Shown here one piece after another: positions 25,532 to 32,710 of a stretch of 64,000 nt of DNA. Under the pieces are notes generated by a model. The model worked only from the letters and a program-made list of their open reading frames with translations, was not told where the DNA came from and did no database searches. This stretch comes from Alcanivorax nanhaiticus. Lineage in GTDB: Bacteria; Pseudomonadota; Gammaproteobacteria; Pseudomonadales; Alcanivoracaceae. The stretch lies in assembly GCF_000756665.1 (NCBI RefSeq), contig NZ_ARXV01000007.1:171589-235588 (forward strand), in the 5' to 3' direction. The stretch's first letter is position 1. Every line of letters starts with the position of its first letter. The translations under genes and the position numbers were made by a program.

Positions 25532-26584
25532 ATGAGTCACTTTTATTCGGTTTTGGTCAAGGGAGCAGTAGGGGGCGTGGCGATGGTCGCGTTAACGGGA
25601 TGTCAAATGATGGCGTCGAATTCGTCGTCATTTTCTTCTTCTGTTGTCAACAGCAGTACCGGAAAATTGGTGCCGGGGGAGCGTCTTAAGGGTGAGCTGA
25701 CGACTCGGAGTCCTCTTAACGTCAAGGACGGTAGCCGCTATGAGATGTATCGTTTTTCTCTCGAAGCGGGAAGTATTGTCGAGATTGAAGTCGATGGCAG
25801 TTTCGAAAGCGTACTCTCACTCTACGATGACGAGGACGCGCTCTTGATGACAGATTCCACTGTGCGTCTCCGGTCAGAGGAGGGCGGTGATTATGCGGTT
25901 GTCGTCAGTGGTGATTCCTCGGACAGTTATGGTCCGTTCAGCATCAGTTCCAAAAATATCGAATTGAATGATACCGGGGTTCTGGTTGTGCCAGGCACGA
26001 CCAGTGGCTGGCTGCAGTCGGAGCCGCGCAGTTATACATTCACGGTGAGTGAAAATTCGGCCTATCAGATAGATGTTGTCTCTGCTGACTTTGATTCTGT
26101 GTTGGTGATGGAGGGGCCGAATGGTTACTACACAGAAAACGATGATGGAGGTGAAGATAATAACGCCCGTATGGGGGATTTGCTGGTTCCCGGAGAATAT
26201 ACGCTGACGGTGGGTTCCTATGAGGGGCGTCAGGGGCTTTTCGATATCAAGATTTCTTCCCTCGACATTCAAATTACTGAGTCTGATACATTGTCGCTGG
26301 GTTCTGAGATCACCGGCTGGATGAGTGCTGGCTCAGATAGCTACTCTCTGGAAATTCAGGAAGAAGGCGAGTATCAAATCGATATGCGGTCACTCAGTCT
26401 GGATTCGGTGTTGGTGATTGAGGGGCCGGATGGTTTTTATGCAGAAGATGATGATGGTGGTGAGGATTATAACTCTCGCATTATTGAAACCCTCAAGCCG
26501 GGTAGCTATCAAGTGACTGCGCACCGGCACCCGGAGAGTGAGGCGCATAGTGGTGTCTACTCACTGTATGCGGGGCGGCGTTAG
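25532..26584 (+). CDS. Lipoprotein with three PPC-like repeats
   Basis: 350 residues from the ATG at 25532 (AGGGATTATT precedes). The lipobox V-A-L-T-G-C predicts a lipid-anchored Cys near residue 25, followed by a Ser-rich linker. Three beta-sandwich repeats resemble bacterial pre-peptidase C-terminal (PPC) domains. The second and third share S-V-L-V-(M/I)-E-G-P and D-D-G-G-E-D-x-N-x-R, an acidic loop that may bind calcium. It is likely an outer-membrane lipoprotein; function unknown. Confidence 0.7.
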   Translation: MSHFYSVLVKGAVGGVAMVALTGCQMMASNSSSFSSSVVNSSTGKLVPGERLKGELTTRSPLNVKDGSRYEMYRFSLEAGSIVEIEVDGSFESVLSLYDDEDALLMTDSTVRLRSEEGGDYAVVVSGDSSDSYGPFSISSKNIELNDTGVLVVPGTTSGWLQSEPRSYTFTVSENSAYQIDVVSADFDSVLVMEGPNGYYTENDDGGEDNNARMGDLLVPGEYTLTVGSYEGRQGLFDIKISSLDIQITESDTLSLGSEITGWMSAGSDSYSLEIQEEGEYQIDMRSLSLDSVLVIEGPDGFYAEDDDGGEDYNSRIIETLKPGSYQVTAHRHPESEAHSGVYSLYAGRR

Positions 26585-26791
26585 TCCCTTCCTGTAGGAG
26601 GCATGGGCAGGCGTCGCTGAGATCGTGCTGCCCATGCAACCGCCACTTCGGCAAACCTCCCCGGAAAGTCTGGGCCAGACGGTGATCCTGCATAGGGATG
26701 GCCAACAATTGGCTCCCCCCGACCTGTTATTCCCCAAAGGGCTGGCAGCACTATAGCTAGCCGAGGAACAACGATTGCCAGAGGAATGCTG

Positions 26792-27940
26792 ATGAAAGCA
26801 GTGGTATGCCACCACGGCGAGTTTGAAGTACAGGATGTAGCAGAGCCGCAACCCGAGAAAGGGCAGATTCTGCTGAATGTGTTGCGGTGCGGTATCTGTG
26901 GTTCGGATCTGCATGCGCGCCATCATGCCGATGAACTAGCCGAGGCCACCGAGCGTGTCGGTTATCCGCATATCATGCGCAGCCATGAGCATGTAGTGCT
27001 GGGGCATGAGTTTGTGGGTGAGATTGCCGATTATGGCCCGAAGACTCATCGTCGCTGGAAGGCCGGCAAGCGTGTTGTGGCGATGCCCATGCGCCGCAAC
27101 AACGGGGTGGTTCACCTGACCGGACTATCCACTGCTGCTCCTGGTGCCTACGCCGAGCGGGTGTTGGTGGAAGAGTCGCTGGCGTTTCCGGTCACCAACG
27201 GCATTTCTGACGATCATGCGGCGCTGACCGAGCCGATGGCAGTATCGCTGCATGCGGTAAACCGTTCTGGTGTTAGTCGTCGTGATACGGCGATTGTGAT
27301 TGGTTGCGGCCCAATTGGTCTCGGTGTGATTGCCATGCTGAAGGCCAAAGGCGTAAAGCACATCGTGGCCAGTGATTTCTCAGCGACCCGACGCAGGTTG
27401 GCGAGGGCCATGGGCGCCCATGTGGTGGTGGATCCTACTCAGGGTAGTCCTTATGACGGTCTGGCCAAACGCGGTTTTGTGGTGGATGCGCCACAGCTGT
27501 TTGATATGGCGCTGGATGGCATGGCCATGCTGCGCATGACACCGTTGCCCTGGGAGCCGTTGTGGCGGGCCGCCGAAGTGGCCGGCGTGACTAACCCGAA
27601 AAGACCGGTGATTTTTGAGTGTGTCGGGGTTCCGGGGATGATCGACAGCATCATCGCCGAGGCGCCGCTGCGCTCTTGCATTGTAGTGGCAGGCGTATGC
27701 ATGAAGCAGGACCGGATTTACCCGGTGAATGCCATTAACAAGGAAATCGATTTGCGCTTTACGCTTGGGTACATGCCTATCGAATTCCGTGATGCGCTGC
27801 ATATGATTGCCGAAGGGAAAGTGAACGTTGAACCGTTGATTACCGGCACGGTGGGTTTGTCCGGTGTGGATGAAGCCTTTAGTGCGCTGGGTAATCCGGA
27901 GCAGCATGCCAAGATCCTGATTGATCCGCGCAAGGGGTGA
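26792..27940 (+). CDS. Zinc-type alcohol dehydrogenase-like protein without structural zinc site
   Basis: 382 residues. N-terminal catalytic zinc motif G-I-C-G-S-D-L-H-A-R and G-H-E-F-V-G are present, and the Rossmann motif G-C-G-P-I-G-L-G-V-I. The usual four-Cys structural zinc cluster is missing: the corresponding region reads M-P-M-R-R-N-N-G-V-V-H. The A-T-G at 26792 sits six bases after GAGGA, so it is preferred over 26786. The substrate is unknown. It stands alone. Confidence 0.8.
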   Translation: MKAVVCHHGEFEVQDVAEPQPEKGQILLNVLRCGICGSDLHARHHADELAEATERVGYPHIMRSHEHVVLGHEFVGEIADYGPKTHRRWKAGKRVVAMPMRRNNGVVHLTGLSTAAPGAYAERVLVEESLAFPVTNGISDDHAALTEPMAVSLHAVNRSGVSRRDTAIVIGCGPIGLGVIAMLKAKGVKHIVASDFSATRRRLARAMGAHVVVDPTQGSPYDGLAKRGFVVDAPQLFDMALDGMAMLRMTPLPWEPLWRAAEVAGVTNPKRPVIFECVGVPGMIDSIIAEAPLRSCIVVAGVCMKQDRIYPVNAINKEIDLRFTLGYMPIEFRDALHMIAEGKVNVEPLITGTVGLSGVDEAFSALGNPEQHAKILIDPRKG

Positions 27941-28001
27941 GGCTGGCTGCTTGTGGCGCAATGAAGTCTCAATCATTCTCCGTTTCAGTATGCCCCATCA
28001 A

Positions 28002-28032
28002 AAGGCCGACATCCTGGTGTGATCTCGGCCTT
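28002..28032. terminator. Hairpin between ADH and GFA genes
   Basis: AAGGCCGA and TCGGCCTT pair across a 15-base loop, 61 bases past the dehydrogenase stop. The trailing GGTCTTATC is a poor T-run, so terminator function is only possible. Confidence 0.35.
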
Positions 28033-28112
28033 GGTCTTATCATTAATAACTGTCCATATGTACAGTTTGATGGTAACGTTCCCTGAACCGATATCCGATA
28101 CCAGGGGGATGC

Positions 28113-28508
28113 ATGATTCAGGGAAGTTGTTGTTGTGGCGCGGTGCAATTTGAGTTGACGGATGTGCCGGGGATGTTGGGCATGTGTCATTGCAGCCGCT
28201 GCCGCAAGGTTGGGGCCAGTGCATTGGCGTTTGTGAAGCAGGAGCAGTTTCGGCTCGTTGCGGGACGAGAGAACATTACCACCTTCAAGGCTGAGCCGCC
28301 CTATAAGTATGACCGGAATTTTTGCTCTGTCTGTGGCACTGCCTTGGGTGAGGTGCTGTCGGATATGGCGTCGTTCCCGATCAATGCCCACTGTATCGAT
28401 GGCGATATCGAGCTTGAGAATACCTTCCATGAATTCGTTTCCGAGAAGCCCTGCTGGTATGTGATCGGGGATGATGCCAAGCAGTTCAGCGAGCATCCTC
28501 ACGAATGA
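28113..28508 (+). CDS. GFA-family (CENP-V/GFA) protein
   Basis: 131 residues. Zinc-ligand motifs of the glutathione-dependent formaldehyde-activating family (PF04828) are present: G-S-C-C-C-G, C-H-C-S-R-C-R-K and F-C-S-V-C-G-T. The family is named for Gfa, but most members are not proven to act on S-hydroxymethylglutathione. GGGGGATGC precedes the ATG. It stands between the dehydrogenase and the dapA leader. Confidence 0.88.
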   Translation: MIQGSCCCGAVQFELTDVPGMLGMCHCSRCRKVGASALAFVKQEQFRLVAGRENITTFKAEPPYKYDRNFCSVCGTALGEVLSDMASFPINAHCIDGDIELENTFHEFVSEKPCWYVIGDDAKQFSEHPHE

Positions 28509-28582
28509 AATCGTTGTCTTGACCCGGGTTTAATCTGGCTGTTAGATTCAAGACAGATTTCAAGAGTGATGATCAGGCGAAA

Positions 28583-28666
28583 ATGAACACGATGTTTTCC
28601 TGTAAACACAAGGCCAAGAAACGGGCAGCTTTTGTCCGGGCCGGGTGCTGCATGGAAAAAATCTGA
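28583..28666 (+). other. Possible leader peptide upstream of dapA-like gene
   Basis: A 27-codon frame (ATG 28583, TGA 28664-28666) begins M-N-T-M-F-S-C-K-H-K-A-K-K-R and contains five Lys. It lies between a possible promoter (TTGACC near 28530, weak TTAGAT 17 bases later) and a strong terminator just before the dapA-like gene. It has no strong ribosome-binding site. A lysine-sensing attenuator is one reading; chance is the other. Confidence 0.25.
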
Positions 28667-28690
28667 TTTCACTCTGATTCAGTTTTTATC

Positions 28691-28724
28691 AAACCCGGTC
28701 GCGGATGCGCGACCGGGTTTTTTA
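28691..28724 (+). terminator. Strong intrinsic terminator 43 bases before the dapA-like gene
   Basis: AAACCCGGTCGCG and CGCGACCGGGTTT form a perfect 13-pair stem with a GATG loop, followed by TTTA. It either ends transcripts from the GFA gene, some 180 bases upstream, or acts as an attenuator or sRNA terminator in the dapA leader. Confidence 0.85.
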
Positions 28725-28766
28725 TTGCCCGCGCGCAGCCTTCGACACCAACAGAAGGATGTGAAA

Positions 28767-29684
28767 ATGCAGGAACGTAGACACTTTTCAGGATCACTGG
28801 TAGCGCTGGTTACACCGTTCAACGGCGATGCCGTGGATACGGAGGCGCTGGAACGCTGTGTTGACTATCAGCTTGCCGGAGGCACACAGGGGGTGGTGGT
28901 AGCTGGCACCACCGGAGAGGCTCCGGTGCTGTCGAAAGGGGAATATGCGGCCTTGGTGGCTGCGGTATGTGAACAGGTGGCCGGGAAGGTGCCGGTGATT
29001 GCCGGGGCGACCTCCTATGATCCCCGGGAAGCTGTGGAACTGGCCGCGCTGGCAAAGCAGCACGGGGCAGACGGGCTGCTGTGCGCGGCAGGGTATTACA
29101 ACCGGCCCGATCAGGAAGGGCTTTATGGCCATCTCCGTTATCTGCACGATCATTCTGAACTGCCGATTCTGCTCTACAACATTCCTCCGCGTACTATCGT
29201 GGATATTTCGCCCGACACTCTGGCGCGGTTGTCCGAGCTGGAACGGGTGGTTGGGGTCAAGGATGCTTGCCGGGATCTTGCCAGGCCCATGGAGGAGAGG
29301 ATGCGCATTACCCGGTGTTTCAGTTTTCTATCTGGTGATGATTGTACAGCGGTGGCTTATAACGCCATGGGCGGCAACGGGGTGATCAGTGTGATTGCCA
29401 ATGTGTTGCCGCAGCTGAGTAGGCAGCTTCAGGATGCGTGCCGTGACAATGACTATGCAGCAGGCCGTGAGTTTCAGGCTGCCGTCACGCCACTGATTGA
29501 GGCATTGTCTTTGGCTCCCAATCCATCGGCGATCAAGTATGCCTGCTCATTGCTGGATCTGTGTCAGCCAGAGTGTCGCCTGCCTATGGTGCCATTGTCT
29601 GACGCCGCGAAGGCGTCAATCCGGACGGCGATGGCGCCGTGGCTCATGCCCGTATCCCGGCAATCTCCAGCAAAGGTCGGCTGA
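28767..29684 (+). CDS. dapA: DapA-family (dihydrodipicolinate synthase-like) aldolase
   Basis: 305 residues from the ATG at 28767, with AGAAGGA upstream. TIM-barrel class I aldolase: A-G-T-T-G-E near residue 46, Y-Y-N-R-P near 108, L-L-Y-N-I-P-P-R-T near 135 and the Schiff-base lysine in G-V-K-D-A near 163 match the DapA set of Thr, Tyr, Tyr, Arg and Lys. DapA condenses pyruvate with aspartate semialdehyde to begin lysine and diaminopimelate synthesis. The P-P-R-T variant and the T-R-C-F-S-F-L-S-G-D-D segment are normal. No dap neighbours are present, so a paralogue acting on another 2-oxo acid cannot be excluded. Confidence 0.8.
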   Translation: MQERRHFSGSLVALVTPFNGDAVDTEALERCVDYQLAGGTQGVVVAGTTGEAPVLSKGEYAALVAAVCEQVAGKVPVIAGATSYDPREAVELAALAKQHGADGLLCAAGYYNRPDQEGLYGHLRYLHDHSELPILLYNIPPRTIVDISPDTLARLSELERVVGVKDACRDLARPMEERMRITRCFSFLSGDDCTAVAYNAMGGNGVISVIANVLPQLSRQLQDACRDNDYAAGREFQAAVTPLIEALSLAPNPSAIKYACSLLDLCQPECRLPMVPLSDAAKASIRTAMAPWLMPVSRQSPAKVG

Positions 29685-29776
29685 GCTTTTTCTGTAGGAC
29701 ATTTGCCATTGTCTGCGTACGAAAATCTTTATAGTTTTGTCTGCGGGGGATGGGAAAACAGGCTGTGGGGGGAGTC

Positions 29777-30511
29777 ATGCCGCTATTGATATTATCCATT
29801 TTGATCCAGCTGGCGCTGGTGGTTCATGTGATGAAAACCGGGCGCAATACCAGCTGGATTTACATTCTGCTGTTCTTTCCGCTGATCGGCGGGTTGGCCT
29901 ATGTGATTGTGGAGCTGTTGCCGTCCATGGGGCAGAGTCCGGGAGGCCAGCGTATGCGTCGTAGTATGTCGAAGACGTTGAACCCGCACCGTGAGGTGCG
30001 TGAGGCCGCGCAGAATTTTAGTGTGGCCAGTACGGCATCCAACGCGTTGGTGCTGGCGGAACAGCTGATGGAAAAGCAGGCCTATGAGCAGGCAAGGGAA
30101 GTGCTGGAGCACAGCATGACAGGCCTGCATGCCACCGATCCCGAGTTGATGATGGCGCTGGCGAAGGCCCTGTTTGGCCAAGGTGAATACCTGGCTTGCC
30201 TGGAGACCCTGGATGATTTCAAACAGCATAATCCCCAGCGAACCAGTGAGGAGGGGCATTTGTTATACGCTCGCGCTCTTGAGAAATCGGGGCGCGTCAA
30301 CGATGCCCGTACTGAGTATGAGGTGCTGGCTGGATATGGCTCGAGCCCCGAGCCTGCTTGCCGGCTGGCCAGAATATTGGCTGAAGCTGGCGATGTGGCG
30401 GCCAGCAAGGATCTCTATCGTTCTGTGGTAGAGAAGGCTCGCGTGTCAGGCAAACATTATCATCGTTTGCACAGGCGCTGGATCCAGATTGCTGAGGAAA
30501 ACGCCGCCTGA
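29777..30511 (+). CDS. Membrane-anchored TPR protein with PLDc_N-like head
   Basis: 244 residues from the ATG at 29777, which GGGGGGAGTC precedes; an earlier ATG at 29750 is an alternative. Two N-terminal hydrophobic segments (I-L-S-I-L-I-Q-L-A-L-V-V and W-I-Y-I-L-L-F-F-P-L-I-G-G-L) match the PLDc_N pattern of two-helix anchors. The rest is helical with TPR-like pairs (A-Y-E-Q-A-R-E-V-L-E-H-S; A-R-A-L-E-K-S-G-R-V-N-D-A). It probably scaffolds other proteins at the inner membrane. Partners are unknown. Confidence 0.7.
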   Translation: MPLLILSILIQLALVVHVMKTGRNTSWIYILLFFPLIGGLAYVIVELLPSMGQSPGGQRMRRSMSKTLNPHREVREAAQNFSVASTASNALVLAEQLMEKQAYEQAREVLEHSMTGLHATDPELMMALAKALFGQGEYLACLETLDDFKQHNPQRTSEEGHLLYARALEKSGRVNDARTEYEVLAGYGSSPEPACRLARILAEAGDVAASKDLYRSVVEKARVSGKHYHRLHRRWIQIAEENAA

Positions 30512-30530
30512 CGCGATGAGGCGGGCGTTG

Positions 30531-31028
30531 CTAGAGCCATGCAGTCAACAGGCCGCCAAGGTACAGCCCCATCCCGAATACCCCATGGGTGATCAAGCTT
30601 TGCGTGCGTGCTCGGGATGGCATTGGGGCCTTGCTCGCGGCAATGCCCATTCCCATCCCCGGCTGCATCAGGAAATACGGCGCAATCACGGTGACTATCC
30701 CGGTGGCCAGTGCGGGGCCTGGAGTGGGGTTATCGATCCAGCTTGTTCCGGCAAAAACGAATAGCAAAATGGCAAAGCTGATACCTGTCAGATAGTGGGC
30801 GACCCAGCCTGCCAGGCGCTCCCCTTTTTGTGCCGGCGATGCACCTATGGCCTGGTGCAGAAACTGGCCATGACGCATGTGCAATAACCAGCGTCCTACC
30901 ATGGCGTAATTAGGACGTGGGCCGAATGCCTGGGGCCGCAGCCATCCCCAGAGATCCATAACCAAAGTGGCGGTAATGCCAATCACCAGGGCGTTAAGAG
31001 TGACGTCAGTGAGTTCGTGTGTGTCCAT
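30531..31028 (-). CDS. DUF2938 membrane protein
   Basis: 165 residues with about four transmembrane helices. The pattern W-G-W-L-R-P, G-R-W-L-L-H-M-R-H-G-Q-F and G-W-V-A-H-Y-L-T-G-I is that of DUF2938 (PF11158). AAGGAGAGC precedes the ATG. It is divergent from a MerR regulator across a SoxR-type operator, so it is probably induced by that regulator. Its biochemical role is unknown. Confidence 0.75.
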   Translation of the reverse strand: MDTHELTDVTLNALVIGITATLVMDLWGWLRPQAFGPRPNYAMVGRWLLHMRHGQFLHQAIGASPAQKGERLAGWVAHYLTGISFAILLFVFAGTSWIDNPTPGPALATGIVTVIAPYFLMQPGMGMGIAASKAPMPSRARTQSLITHGVFGMGLYLGGLLTAWL

Positions 31029-31076
31029 GTTGCTCTCCTTGGGCCTCGACTTTTATGCGCTCATGCTATGCTGCAG

Positions 31077-31094
31077 CTTCAAGCTGACTTGAGG
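31077..31094. promoter_or_regulatory. SoxR-type operator with 19-base promoter spacing
   Basis: CTTCAAG-CTGA-CTTGAGG is an 18-base dyad close to the SoxR site (CCTCAAG ... CTTGAGG type). On the minus strand TTGACC (31093-31098) serves as a -35 box and CAGCAT lies 19 bases further as a weak -10, the long spacing that MerR-family activators need. It faces the DUF2938 gene. Confidence 0.65.
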
Positions 31095-31102
31095 TCAAGG
31101 TG

Positions 31103-31519
31103 ATGCTGGATATTTCTGAAGTGGTACAGCGCACGGGGGTGCCGGCATCCACGTTGCGCTATTACGAGGAAAAAGGGCTGATTGTTTCCACGGGCCGGCG
31201 GGGTCTGAAGCGGGTGTTTTCTCCGCAGGTGCTGGATCAACTTGGATTGATTGCCTTGGGGCAGGCTGCGGGATTCAGCCTGGACGAGATTGGCGCGATG
31301 TTTGCCGCTGATGGTGAACCGCATATTGATCGTGCGGTGCTGCTGAGCAAGGCAGAGACGCTGGATGACACGATCCGCAAGTTGACCGCCATGCGGGATG
31401 GGCTGCGCCATGCGGCCCGTTGCTCTGCTCCCAGCCATTTGGAATGTCCCTCCTTTCGGCGTCTGATGAAGGTGGCTTCTGCGCGGGCGAAAGTGGATAA
31501 GCGCCGTGTGCGTAACTGA
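31103..31519 (+). CDS. MerR-family regulator, SoxR-like but lacking the iron-sulfur motif
   Basis: 138 residues. The MerR helix-turn-helix is clear (I-S-E-V-V-Q-R-T-G-V-P-A-S-T-L-R-Y-Y-E-E-K-G-L), followed by the long dimerisation helix. The end has R-C-S-A-P-S-H-L-E-C-P-S-F: only two Cys where SoxR has four around a [2Fe-2S] cluster, so a thiol pair or another effector is more likely. GAGGTCAAGG precedes the ATG at 31103. It is divergent from DUF2938 over a SoxR-type box. Confidence 0.85.
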   Translation: MLDISEVVQRTGVPASTLRYYEEKGLIVSTGRRGLKRVFSPQVLDQLGLIALGQAAGFSLDEIGAMFAADGEPHIDRAVLLSKAETLDDTIRKLTAMRDGLRHAARCSAPSHLECPSFRRLMKVASARAKVDKRRVRN

Positions 31520-31664
31520 TGCAGGATCTGGCGGGCGATGATTCTATTCCCCAACCCAGAGAAACAAGTCGGCCAATTTGCGAAGAGTTGTGTCATGTCT
31601 CGGTGCGGGTGAATCCATTAGTCTCGAATTCAGCGATGAGACATGGATTTGAACGGGGCAATGG

Positions 31665-32039
31665 ATGGCGGTGAAGACAGGCATGCGGGCTGCTTTTGAA
31701 AGGCCAGCAAGGGATGTGCGTGGACTGGCAGTGGCGTTTTTCCTGCTGGTGAGCACCGGCGGCCATGGGCAGCGGGTGATGTCAGAACAGGTTAAGGCCG
31801 GAGAAGTGTTGTTCTGGGAGCGCTGTGCCGCTTGCCATGAATCGGGTTTGCGTAATGCGCCTCTTATTGGCAACAGGAAGATGTGGGCGTCGCGCATTGC
31901 CAAAGGAGAAGCTGTGCTGCTTGAGCATGCCATTCATGGATTCAACCGGATGCCACCACGGGGCGGGCATCCCGACCTTGGCGATGAGGATCTTCATAAC
32001 ATTGTTCGCTACATGATCTTTGTCGCGGAAGATCTGTGA
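31665..32039 (+). CDS. Periplasmic class I cytochrome c
   Basis: 124 residues. An N-terminal hydrophobic segment (G-L-A-V-A-F-F-L-L-V-S) directs export; C-A-A-C-H is the c-type heme attachment site, and the Met in F-N-R-M-P-P-R-G-G is the likely sixth ligand, as in cytochrome c5-type carriers. The gene stands alone. The start is chosen at 31665, with a basic N-region that is long for a signal peptide; 31680 is possible. Its redox partner is unknown. Confidence 0.85.
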   Translation: MAVKTGMRAAFERPARDVRGLAVAFFLLVSTGGHGQRVMSEQVKAGEVLFWERCAACHESGLRNAPLIGNRKMWASRIAKGEAVLLEHAIHGFNRMPPRGGHPDLGDEDLHNIVRYMIFVAEDL

Positions 32040-32118
32040 CTTTTCTTGCTGGGGTTTTGTTGGATGGGGTCTGCTGTCGGGCAGGTTGGTCGTAGAGCGT
32101 CAAGCTCTGAAAACCGGG

Positions 32119-32481
32119 TTAACCCAGCGTTAGAAATGGCACCAGTGTCACCGCTAATAATGCCGTGACGGCGATCAGTATACCCAGCGCTCGTAGCGGT
32201 TGTTCGCGCAGCCGTTGTGGCAGTGTGGGGGCTGTACCTTCTTGGCGGGCTTGCTGGTAGCGGAGCCGTTGATTGCGGGCGCGCTCTTGCTGATAGTCGT
32301 TGACCAGCGCCTTGGCTTTTTCCTTGTCATCCGGATTGCTTAGCCAGATACCACCAAAGGAAATACCCCACAGGCTGGGTGCGGTTTCATAGAAAGGAAT
32401 CTGGTGTTCCTCAAGCAGCGCACGAACCTCTTCGGCTTCGTCATCGGGAACTTGGCGCAGATTGAGTAATAGTGTCGTCAT
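32119..32481 (-). CDS. Small DUF6164-like membrane protein
   Basis: 120 residues from the ATG at 32481. M-T-T-L-L-L-N-L-R-Q-V-P-D-D-E-A-E-E-V-R-A-L-L and W-G-I-S-F-G-G-I-W-L resemble the DUF6164 family as I remember it. A C-terminal hydrophobic helix (A-L-G-I-L-I-A-V-T-A-L-L-A-V-T-L) makes it a tail-anchored membrane protein. No function is known. Confidence 0.65.
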   Translation of the reverse strand: MTTLLLNLRQVPDDEAEEVRALLEEHQIPFYETAPSLWGISFGGIWLSNPDDKEKAKALVNDYQQERARNQRLRYQQARQEGTAPTLPQRLREQPLRALGILIAVTALLAVTLVPFLTLG

Positions 32482-32663
32482 GGGTTTAAGGAACCGTCCT
32501 TGATTCAATGGATGGTGGCATTGTGCCATAAGCCGATCGACGCAGCTTTGATCTACTGCGCGTTTTGACAGACGGCGATGCGATTCCTGTCGCGCCTTAT
32601 AGTTTCACTTTTCTTGTCTGCACGCGGGAGGCGGTCTGGATGCGATGACGCGCAAGCGGAGGG

Positions 32664-32699
32664 CATCCCATGAAACGCTGTTCGGCGTTCCATGGGATG
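32664..32699 (-). terminator. Stem-loop after the giant repeat-protein gene
   Basis: Fifteen-base arms (CATCCCATG... with GCGTT...GGGATG) pair with one mismatch around a six-base loop, 12 bases past the stop of the minus-strand giant gene. No clear T-run follows, so it may be a 3' stabiliser rather than a terminator. Confidence 0.5.
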
Positions 32700-32710
32700 T
32701 GTTTCCAGGA

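Noticed and set aside
28509..28766. Lysine riboswitch before dapA
   Set aside because: The leader is short and I see no lysine-riboswitch core motifs; only the mini-frame and terminator are supported.
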